Shown: positions 57,599 to 64,000 of the stretch, in pieces
How positions within the stretch are numbered: position 1 is the first letter of the stretch
Layout of the letters: each line of letters begins with the position of its first letter
Assembly: GCF_001514115.1 (NCBI RefSeq)
Contig: NZ_KQ948476.1
Location: 60,403-124,402, forward strand
Length of the DNA stretch: 64,000 nt
Origin: Streptomyces olivochromogenes
GTDB lineage: Bacteria; Actinomycetota; Actinomycetes; Streptomycetales; Streptomycetaceae
Direction of reading: 5' to 3'
The notes under the pieces: model-generated
Told to the model about the DNA's origin: nothing
What the model saw: only the letters and a program-made list of their open reading frames with translations
Databases searched by the model: none
Position numbers and translations under genes: made by a program

Positions 57599-58939
57599 CG
57601 CGGTATCGGACACGGGGCGGCGGTACCCAGGACGGATCCAGCCGCACAGGAATGTGGAACCGCTACGCCAAAGAAGGGCGGGCAGTGGAGTGTCGCCCTG
57701 ACAAGCGTCGGCCAGCACTATCTGGCGCACGGCACGTACCCTCCCCGCGGTTCACGCTCGCAGAAGACCCAGGCCGCCACTCCGCAACCCCCGTCCAACC
57801 GCGCGCAGGAAACTCCGGCCTCCGTGCGAAAGCCAAGCTCTCCCCCGCAGCCTCGCGTGACGTTCACGGAGCAGCTGCTGCAAGAGCTCGCGGAGGCGGG
57901 CGGCCGGATCGTCAAGAACGGAAGCGGGCCGGATTCCGTAAACTGGCCGTCCCGTATCGCCGCTGCCCGCAGGTCCGGAAGGATCCCGGAGACGAAGGAG
58001 CTGTACGGGGGCTGGTGCCGTGGCGGGTACGAGATCGAGCTCGTCGACATCCCCGCCTGGCGTCTTGCCGTCCTCGAACCCGTCCCCGTGCCCTCGCGGC
58101 TCGTGCGGCCGCTCCCCGTGGTTCGGGCCATGCAGAACGAACGTCAGCCGCTGGGCCTGACCAAGCCAGTCCAAGGGCGTGCTCTCCGACTCATCCAGGC
58201 GCTGATCGCCGCCGCCGAGAACGACGGACACTCCAGTTCGGCAGGACAGACTGGCTTCGCACCCCCGTCTCATCGCCGGCGCAGGGCATCTCCCCACTTC
58301 ACCATCACCGCGCAGGGACAGACCGTGGGGTTCCTCGTGCTCCAGGAGCAGGACCGGACGGAGCACGTCGCCACCGAGACGGAACTCACCGAGGCGAAGA
58401 AGTACTCCTGGGTCAGGATCCCCCGCTTCGACTACACCCCGTCCGAGCGTCTCCGCTTCGTCCTTAGCGGTGGCCAACCGCACCGGGCGAGCGAATGGGC
58501 CGACACTCTCGGACGCTCCCTCGAAGAGCAGCTCGCCGAGATCGCGCAGGAGGTCGCCCTCCGCGGCGAAGCCGCAGAACGCAGACGTCTCGACGAAATC
58601 GAAGCGGCACACCAGAAGCGCGTCCGCTGGGAAGCTGTCATGGCGGGGGCTCGCCTCCGGTACGCGGAGGCGTACCGCGTCAGGCACCTCGAAGCCCAGG
58701 AAGCGGCATGGCGCCACGCCACCCGACTGACCGAATATGTGAGCGCCGTGCGCACGCGAATCGAGGCCATGCCGCCGGGGAAGGCGAGAACCGAAGCCGA
58801 AGCATGGATCAGCTGGGCAGCGGACACCGTGGAGCGTCTCGACCCCCTGGAAACTCCGCCCCAGTTGCCCGACATCCCCGAGCCGCGAGCCGACGACCTG
58901 AAGCCCTTCCTCGGGCACTGGAGCCCCTACGGCCCCTGA
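57587..58939 (+). CDS. Streptomyces hypothetical protein, N-terminus disrupted
   Basis: 450 codons open from 57587. The reliable part starts at GGQWSVALTSVGQHYLAHG (about residue 31) and belongs to a large family of Streptomyces proteins I know only as hypothetical, with a Pro-rich linker, a RIVKNGSGPDSVNWPSRIAAARRSG helix-type region, and a charged coiled-coil C-terminus (about 310-400). Just before, another frame reads MWNRYAKE; one extra G in the run at 57671-57673 would explain the shift. The family's usual N-terminus is missing upstream, where the IS scrap lies. Probably a 5'-truncated, frameshifted relic. Confidence 0.6.
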   Translation: MDAGRGIGHGAAVPRTDPAAQECGTATPKKGGQWSVALTSVGQHYLAHGTYPPRGSRSQKTQAATPQPPSNRAQETPASVRKPSSPPQPRVTFTEQLLQELAEAGGRIVKNGSGPDSVNWPSRIAAARRSGRIPETKELYGGWCRGGYEIELVDIPAWRLAVLEPVPVPSRLVRPLPVVRAMQNERQPLGLTKPVQGRALRLIQALIAAAENDGHSSSAGQTGFAPPSHRRRRASPHFTITAQGQTVGFLVLQEQDRTEHVATETELTEAKKYSWVRIPRFDYTPSERLRFVLSGGQPHRASEWADTLGRSLEEQLAEIAQEVALRGEAAERRRLDEIEAAHQKRVRWEAVMAGARLRYAEAYRVRHLEAQEAAWRHATRLTEYVSAVRTRIEAMPPGKARTEAEAWISWAADTVERLDPLETPPQLPDIPEPRADDLKPFLGHWSPYGP

Positions 58940-59068
58940 CGCGCCACCCGCCCGACGGCCCGCCCAGCGTCACAGCGAGTTGTAGCACGAGGCGTTCAGC
59001 AACGGCTACTTCACATCACCGTGAGACCAGGCACATAGCTGGACCCACGGTGACCGCACCACAGTTCA

Positions 59069-59794
59069 TCAGGGCCGGCAGGACGGCCGGACGCTGAGCA
59101 GCTCGGTCCGCAGCACGGGCATGCCGTCGACAGGCGCCGGGTCCTGCGAAGTTGGCTCGATACCGCCAGCCGCGATCTTGTCGAGCGTCTTCAGGCCGGC
59201 GGCACCGACAGTGCCGAACACCGTGTAGTCCGGTCGCAGCGCGGAGTTGCCGTAGACGACGAAGAACTGCGAACCGTTCGTGTTCGGCCCGGCGTTGGCC
59301 ATCGCCAGCAAACCGCGCCCGTAAAGGCGACGGACGCCGGTCGGATCGCTCGGTGCCGGCGGCAGGTCCACCGGCAGCTCGTCCTTGTACGCGTACCCCG
59401 GCCCACCCTCGCCAGTGCCGGTCGGGTCGCCACACTGCAGGACCTTCAGCGTCGGATACGCCGTCAGCCGATGGCACACCGTACGGTCGTAGAACCGGTG
59501 CCGCGCCAGGTGCACGAAGCTCTGGACCGTGCACGGCGCCTTCGCCCGGTCCAGACTCAGCGGGAGCGGGCCCTGGCTGGTCCGGACAGCCATACCGACC
59601 GTGCCGTGACTGGGGGTGTGCCGCGGGTCGGGCGGCAGGGGAACCCGCCGCGCCGCCGGCTCGTCCGGGGTCTGGGTGTACTGGCAAGGACCGTGCGTGG
59701 TTCGCGGCGGGGCATCGTAAGCGGAGGCGGTGGTGCTGCCCCCGGACACGACCAACGCTGTTGCCGCCAATGCGGTCATGAGAGCTCGGTTCAT
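59069..59794 (-). CDS. Secreted cyclophilin-type peptidyl-prolyl isomerase
   Basis: 241 aa from ATG at 59794 with GGAGGG upstream. Signal peptide 1-26 (ALVVSGGSTTASA). Cyclophilin core: SFVHLARHRFYDRTVCHRL with the catalytic Arg in CHRL (normally F-H-R), GPGYAYKDELP, GLLAMANAGPNTNGSQFFVVYG and YTVFGTVGAAGLKTLDKI. It isomerises X-Pro bonds in exported proteins. Four cysteines outside the usual set may form extracellular disulfides. Converges with the hypothetical gene at 57587. Confidence 0.88.
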   Translation of the reverse strand: MNRALMTALAATALVVSGGSTTASAYDAPPRTTHGPCQYTQTPDEPAARRVPLPPDPRHTPSHGTVGMAVRTSQGPLPLSLDRAKAPCTVQSFVHLARHRFYDRTVCHRLTAYPTLKVLQCGDPTGTGEGGPGYAYKDELPVDLPPAPSDPTGVRRLYGRGLLAMANAGPNTNGSQFFVVYGNSALRPDYTVFGTVGAAGLKTLDKIAAGGIEPTSQDPAPVDGMPVLRTELLSVRPSCRP

Positions 59795-60304
59795 CCTGCA
59801 CACCCTCCAAAAGATCGCCAGATTTCGGAGCGGTCGCAGCCTAAAGCGCGGCCCGGCGGGCGAGAACCCGCCCGCAAGCCAAATCCACCTCCCAGCCTTC
59901 GGCCCGCGGCCGCTGGCCACTTCGTTCGGATGCAGCACAGCGTCGGCTGGCCGATCAGGGCGTCCACCCGGTGTACGACGGATGCTCCCCGAACCCGGTC
60001 GAGCGGCCTCCCCAGTCCACGCAGAGGCCCCCACCGAACGCTGCCGTGCGCATGAGGCGATCTCACCGGGGTGCCGCTGTCGAGACTGACGGTGCCGCTG
60101 CCGTCATCTCGGGTCACTCCGGGGGAAGTCACGCATCACAGCCCCTATGAGCGGGGTCCTGACTGTAGCCATCTGACCAGGTGGAAGCCTCCCGGGCCGC
60201 ATAGCGCTTGAGGCAACGGACGATTTCGCGACGGGTCTTACCCCAGGGCCCCGGCAAGCTGTCATCAAGTCCGCTCGAACTGACATGAACAGGATCACGA
60301 GACA
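59795..60304. other. 510-bp region with an IS110-like scrap
   Basis: No intact gene. On the minus strand at about 60180-60250 the peptide GKTRREIVRCLKRYAARE resembles a C-terminal motif of IS110-family transposases (RREI-x-RCLKRY-x-ARE). The rest is degenerate or promoter DNA for the cyclophilin. Confidence 0.45.
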
Positions 60305-60913
60305 CTAGCCAACGCCCACCCCGGCGGAACGAATACGGCGAGACCTCCACCAACCCCAGACCGTGTGGCCCACCAGAGCGACCGCAACGGCAACAGCCGT
60401 GAACCGAACGGCGGTCCAGGCACCCAGAACAACCTGACTCGGCCCGCGCGACTCCGTCTCCAGACGCATGGAAGTCTCATAAAAAGCCACCAGGGGAACA
60501 AGCAACCGGAAGAACAGGCCGCCGATGCCCGGCACCTGTGCGAGGTTCCCCAGGAGCCCAAGAGGTGCTCCGAAGAAGAATGCCAGCACACCCCAGAGGG
60601 CAATTCCGGATGATCCCGCACCTGAGGAATCCAGTCCACCCAGGGAGGCCAGGTATCCCTTGGTCAGGTAGTAGGTCACGACACCGATAGCCAGCCCCAG
60701 AGGCGCGAGAACAACCGATTCGATTTTGGACCGGCGGAAATAACCCACCAGAAACGCGTAACAGGCCCACGGCCACCCACCGCTGAAAACGGCGCCCACG
60801 GCCGCACCTGGACGGCCGCCCCAATGCTCAGCGATAGGCCCTGCCAGGCCAAGCAACAAGCCAAGCCCGAGTAGCACCACAAACGACGCGGCCCGAGCAC
60901 CCCAAAAGTTCAC
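60305..60913 (-). CDS. Uncharacterised membrane protein
   Basis: 202 aa from GTG at 60913 with GGGGAGAG upstream. Five to six hydrophobic segments (about 8-24, 36-56, 66-84, 104-120, 126-142, 168-186). A GLGLLLGLAGPIAEHWGG opening and GGWPWACYAFLVGYFRRSK between helices recall a family of Streptomyces proteins known only by a domain-of-unknown-function label. No operon partner. The gene is flanked on both sides by mobile-element scraps. Confidence 0.75.
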   Translation of the reverse strand: MNFWGARAASFVVLLGLGLLLGLAGPIAEHWGGRPGAAVGAVFSGGWPWACYAFLVGYFRRSKIESVVLAPLGLAIGVVTYYLTKGYLASLGGLDSSGAGSSGIALWGVLAFFFGAPLGLLGNLAQVPGIGGLFFRLLVPLVAFYETSMRLETESRGPSQVVLGAWTAVRFTAVAVAVALVGHTVWGWWRSRRIRSAGVGVG

Positions 60914-61195
60914 CCTCTCCCCTTCCGGCCCTAATGTGGCATTACTCCGGGCCCGTGTAAGGCCTTGGCCGATTTACTGCCCCGGCACGGCCTGAAACCG
61001 TTGTCCGGGCGGTGGTATTCACGGGCCTTCGCGAGTTTGTACATTCTCGCGATCTGAAGCGGTCCGTCGCCCGATTTGGCACGACCCGCTCATCATCTAC
61101 TTCGAACATGCGTTCCGAAAAGGGGGGTCTGCCTCAACTCCGCGAGTAGTAGCAGAAGTTGCCCCGCGGTCGGACGAAGCGCAGGCGCAGCCAGG
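60914..61195. other. Non-coding stretch before a recombinase scrap
   Basis: Contains the promoter zone of the membrane-protein gene. I see no gene here. Confidence 0.4.
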
Positions 61196-61316
61196 AGGGT
61201 TCGACTATGGGCGCTGCTGCGGGAGGGAATGCGCGTTGGCGAGCCCTTCTCACTGGATGTCTGCGACGTCGCCCTCTCCGCGAACGCCATCGAGGCCGAG
61301 GACACCAGGACCGGGA
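61196..61316 (+). pseudogene. Tyrosine-recombinase fragment (box I region)
   Basis: About 40 residues, VRLWALLREGMRVGEPFSLDV then CDVALS, match the box I segment of phage-type integrases (LLYxTGxRxxELLxLxVxDV) including its catalytic Arg. The rest of the enzyme is absent. Confidence 0.55.
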
Positions 61317-61704
61317 CCACAGGGCAGACTCCGACCTACCATCTGCGCGAGTGCCAAACCCGTACGCCCGCACGCTGCAGGTGTCGACCGCGACTGCACT
61401 CTCGACGCCCGCCCTGGCCGCCGGACCCGCCGGCTCCTCCTTCAACACCGACAGCCCAGCCAAGGGCTGCTCAACGCCTAGCGAAGCTCGTTGAGGGCGT
61501 CCTCAAGCAGGTGGAACCGCACGCGTTCTTGTTCGAGTCGCACGTTCGGGCCGAAGTCGCCGCCCCGTAGCCAACGCCGCAGCCGCCCCGGCGGACACGG
61601 CTGTCCGCGCGCTCGCCTCGCTGTTCGGCATCCCCGACCTCGCCCCCGCACCCCTGGCCGAACCGGAGCGCAGCTACCTCTCCGGCTACCTTTCCGGTCT
61701 CGCT

Positions 61705-63825
61705 GTGACCCCGCCCGACGGACGCGTCCCCGTCCTGCCGCCGGGCGCACCTTTCGACCCGGGCCACGCCCTATGGGTCGACGGCGTGCTCGCCGGACCG
61801 TTCTCCCGCACCGCCGCACCCACCGCCCCCTCCCTTGTGCCCGCGCAGAGCGGCGCGCCCGCAGTCGAACCGACCGTGCCGACCCGCCGCCTGGTCATCC
61901 TGTGGGCCTCGCAGACCGGCAACGCCGAGGAGTTCGCCGCCAGCGCCGCCACACACCTCACCCCGGCCGCAGGCCGCACCCCCGAACTGCTGGCCATGGC
62001 GGACGCGTCCCCGGCACAGCTGACCTCCGAGGCCGACGTACTCCTCGTCACCAGTACCTTCGGCGACGGCGACGCCCCCGACAACGGCGCCGGCTTCTGG
62101 CAGACGCTGTCCGACCCGGACTCCGCACGGCTGGAGGGAATCCGGTACGCGGTCCTCGGCTTCGGTGACTCCAACTACGACGACTTCTGCGGCCACGGCC
62201 GCCGGCTCGACGAACGCTTCGACGCCCTCGGCGCCACCCGCCTCCTCCCCCGCACCGACAGCGAACCCGACTTCGAGGAAACCGCCGAGCAGTGGCTCGG
62301 CCAGGTCGTCACAGCACTGGCCACAGCAGATGACCGGCAGCCTGTTCCAGCGGGCGCGGTCGAGACGGCGGTCCCCGAACCCGCCGTCACCACCACCCCG
62401 GCCGTTACCGCCCCGCCACCCGCGCCAGCACCGGCCGGCTTCACCAAGGCATCGCCGTTCTCCACCCTGCTCGTCGGCAACAGGCTGCTGAGCCTGCCTG
62501 GTTCCCAGAAGGAGGTCCGGCAATTCGCCTTCGACACCCGCGACGGCGAACTCGCCTACGACGCCGGTGACGCGCTCGGTGTGTGGCCGGCCAACGGCGC
62601 CCCGCTCGTCGCCGAATGGCTCGCCCTCACTGGACTCGACCCCGACGGGCCGGTCGACCTCGGCGACGGCGCGCCCCTCCCCCTCGAAGAAGCTCTGCGC
62701 ACCCGGCTGGACATCGCCCGCATCACCACCGACCTGCTCAAGTTCACAGCGGACCGCACCGGAAGCCACGACCTGAAACGCCAGCTACGCACGGACAACA
62801 AGGACGCCCTCGCGAAGTGGAGCCGAGGCCGCCAGGCCGCCGACGTCATCGCCGAATTCCCCGTCCGCGCCTCGTCCACGGAGTGGACCGGAGTCCTCAA
62901 GCGCCTCCAGCCCCGCCTGTACTCCATCGCCTCCAGCCCGCTCGCCCACCCCGGCGAGGTCCACCTCACCGTCTCCGTCGTCCGCTACACCAACAACCTC
63001 GGCCGCGACCGCAAGGGCGTGTGCTCCACCTACCTCGCCGACCACGCCGACGACGGCCCGGTCCAGGTCTTCATCCAGCGCTCCCCGCACTTCCGCCCGC
63101 CCGCCGACCCCGCCACCCCCATGATCATGGTCGGCCCCGGAACCGGCGTGGCCCCCTTCGTCGGCTTCCTCGAAGACCGCCAGGCCCGCGGCCACACCGG
63201 CCCCAACTGGCTCTTCTTCGGCGAACAGCGCGAAGCCACCGACTTCTACTACCGCCAGGACCTGGAGGCGTACCAGGCATCCGGCCACCTCGACCGCCTC
63301 GACCTCGCCTTCTCCCGCGACCAGCGCAACAAGATCTACGTCCAGGACCGGATGCGCGAACACGGCCCCCGCCTGTGGCAGTGGCTCCAGGACGGCGCCC
63401 ACTTCTACGTATGCGGCGACGCGGCGCGCATGGCCAAAGACGTGGACCAGGCCCTCAAGGACATCGCCACCACCCACGGCGGCCTGAGCCCCGACGAAGC
63501 AGCCGCCTGTCCGCGGACAAGCGCTACGTCCGCGACGTCTACTGACAGCACGGCATGCGGTGGGCGCAGCGGGTCGCGACGGCGTGGCCCGGAGGAAGGG
63601 AGCGTAGAACGGACGCTATTGGCCGCGTGCAACGTAACGTGGCCATGGCCGTGCATGCCTGTCTGGCCGTCCTGCACGCCCGAGAGCCGGGCGCGGGCAA
63701 AGCAGAAACGGCCGTGGGGGCGGCGGGCGGAAGAGAGGCCCGAAGCCTCCTCGCTGGGCCGGAGTCGGGCGGTTGGGCCTCTTCCGAGGCCGATGGACCC
63801 GTATCGCCCGTACCCTTCGTGGTGA
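61705..63825 (+). CDS. Nitrate/sulfite-reductase-type flavoprotein, truncated and frameshifted (probable pseudogene)
   Basis: The frame from GTG at 61705 gives 706 codons. Homology begins earlier, near 61573 (RALASLFGIPDLAP, ERSYLSGYLSGL), which is the linker of a much longer Mo-nitrate reductase/flavoprotein fusion known in Streptomyces; the molybdenum domain is lost. Present: flavodoxin domain (ILWASQTGNAEEF, STFGDGDAPDNGA), FAD-binding (RLYSIASSP, GVCSTYLAD) and NADP-binding (GPGTGVAPFVGFL, FYVCGDAARMAKDV). Near 63510 the frame slips: the true C-terminus RLSADKRYVRDVY then stops at 63544 in another phase, while this frame runs on into non-coding DNA. Confidence 0.75.
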   Translation: MTPPDGRVPVLPPGAPFDPGHALWVDGVLAGPFSRTAAPTAPSLVPAQSGAPAVEPTVPTRRLVILWASQTGNAEEFAASAATHLTPAAGRTPELLAMADASPAQLTSEADVLLVTSTFGDGDAPDNGAGFWQTLSDPDSARLEGIRYAVLGFGDSNYDDFCGHGRRLDERFDALGATRLLPRTDSEPDFEETAEQWLGQVVTALATADDRQPVPAGAVETAVPEPAVTTTPAVTAPPPAPAPAGFTKASPFSTLLVGNRLLSLPGSQKEVRQFAFDTRDGELAYDAGDALGVWPANGAPLVAEWLALTGLDPDGPVDLGDGAPLPLEEALRTRLDIARITTDLLKFTADRTGSHDLKRQLRTDNKDALAKWSRGRQAADVIAEFPVRASSTEWTGVLKRLQPRLYSIASSPLAHPGEVHLTVSVVRYTNNLGRDRKGVCSTYLADHADDGPVQVFIQRSPHFRPPADPATPMIMVGPGTGVAPFVGFLEDRQARGHTGPNWLFFGEQREATDFYYRQDLEAYQASGHLDRLDLAFSRDQRNKIYVQDRMREHGPRLWQWLQDGAHFYVCGDAARMAKDVDQALKDIATTHGGLSPDEAAACPRTSATSATSTDSTACGGRSGSRRRGPEEGSVERTLLAACNVTWPWPCMPVWPSCTPESRARAKQKRPWGRRAEERPEASSLGRSRAVGPLPRPMDPYRPYPSW

Positions 63826-63871
63826 CTACAGCGTCCCAAAGCGGGCGCCAAACCACTGGAGGCAACACCAC
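63545..63871. other. 327-bp leader of the rpoA-like gene
   Basis: No ribosomal protein gene is present, unlike the usual rpsD-rpoA order. A hairpin GGCCTC-TTCC-GAGGCC lies at 63776-63791. GGAGGCAACACCAC just before the GTG is a strong ribosome site. A promoter is probably within this stretch but none is clear by eye. Confidence 0.5.
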
Positions 63872-64000
63872 GTGCTGATCGCTCAGCGTCCGTCCCTGAC
63901 CGAAGAGGTCGTCGACGAATTCCGCTCCCGGTTCGTGATCGAGCCGCTGGAGCCGGGCTTCGGCTACACCCTCGGCAACTCCCTTCGCCGGACCCTCCTC
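63872..64000 (+). CDS. rpoA: RNA polymerase alpha subunit, 3' partial (probable second copy)
   Basis: 43 codons from GTG at 63872 to the window end. The start LIAQRPSLTEEVVDEFRSRF and VIEPLEPGFGYTLGNSLRRTLL is the alpha amino-terminal domain, including the dimerisation signature GYTLGNSLRRTLL, and looks fully functional. The housekeeping gene stands after rpsM-rpsK-rpsD; here the upstream neighbour is a decayed flavoprotein gene. So this is likely a duplicate alpha subunit in an accessory region. Whether the rest of the gene is intact, and whether rplQ follows, cannot be seen. Confidence 0.9.
   Translation, partial: MLIAQRPSLTEEVVDEFRSRFVIEPLEPGFGYTLGNSLRRTLL

Noticed and set aside
63545..63871. 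Housekeeping rpsD-rpoA junction
   Set aside because: No ribosomal protein reading frame exists upstream; the neighbour is a decayed flavoprotein gene.
1..64000. tRNA, rRNA, riboswitch or replication origin
   Set aside because: No cloverleaf, rRNA segment, DnaA-box cluster or known riboswitch core was recognised by eye; a covariance-model scan would be needed to exclude small RNAs.

Overview
The window is high-GC DNA with Streptomyces-type codon use, many GTG starts, long shadow frames, and families typical of the genus (BldC/MerR-type regulators, GH64 glucanases, SCO5918-family protein, DUF2637, SpoIIE-type phosphatases). I see no tRNA, rRNA or CRISPR array. It reads as an accessory or arm-like part of a Streptomyces chromosome. 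Statements about relatives are from memory of the families; no search was run.

Layout. (1) 1-6172: the end of a FUSC transporter gene, then a compact locus around two paralogous 55-56 aa six-cysteine peptides (3421-3588, 3635-3805). They are followed without gaps by an ABC exporter and an S26 signal peptidase, and divergently flanked by a MauE-like membrane redox protein and a TlpA-like thioredoxin. This looks like a self-contained pathway to make, oxidise, cleave and export disulfide-rich peptides, and is the best candidate here for an undescribed system. (2) 6359-9392: two secreted beta-1,3-glucanases (GH16, GH64) behind paired LacI-type operators. (3) 9502-11941: a MarR regulator and FAD monooxygenase sharing a near-perfect operator. 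(4) 12099-16439: a MerR-like regulator, a lone GvpU-like gene, and a cold-shock group (SCO5918-like protein, small protein, DEAD-box helicase, cold-shock protein). (5) 16735-22770: MFS pump with XRE-cupin regulator, SDR with TetR regulator, a small Ada-like/unknown pair, and a DJ-1/isochorismatase pair.

(6) 22942-46620 is a dormancy/hypoxia island like the DevR(DosR)/OsdR regulons: PPOX proteins, zinc alcohol dehydrogenase, Rv1733c-like membrane protein, three universal stress proteins, cyclic-nucleotide-binding and CBS-BON proteins, a DevR-like regulator and DevS-like GAF kinase, GH65 phosphorylase plus beta-phosphoglucomutase, phosphoketolase, PPK2, SulP transporter, a PAS-SpoIIE-ATPase protein, and small membrane proteins. 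GGGCC/GGGAC-type inverted repeats stand in front of several of these genes and could tie them into one regulon. The metabolic genes suggest phosphate-sparing carbon and polyphosphate metabolism in non-growing cells.

(7) 46639-52455 is decayed: an MFS gene that has lost its stop, recombinase and DUF2637 fragments of an old integrative element, an internally deleted TetR gene facing intact operators and a tautomerase-dehydrogenase-thioesterase operon, and a broken GMC oxidoreductase. (8) 52646-57403: divergent IPT/TIG-repeat genes, one ending in a DUF3494 ice-binding domain, plus an Ig-like secreted protein. (9) 57415-64000: IS5- and IS110-like scraps, a frameshifted hypothetical gene, a secreted cyclophilin, a membrane protein, a recombinase scrap, a truncated and frameshifted nitrate/sulfite-reductase-type flavoprotein, and the first 43 codons of an rpoA gene that lacks its usual ribosomal-protein neighbours and is probably a second copy.
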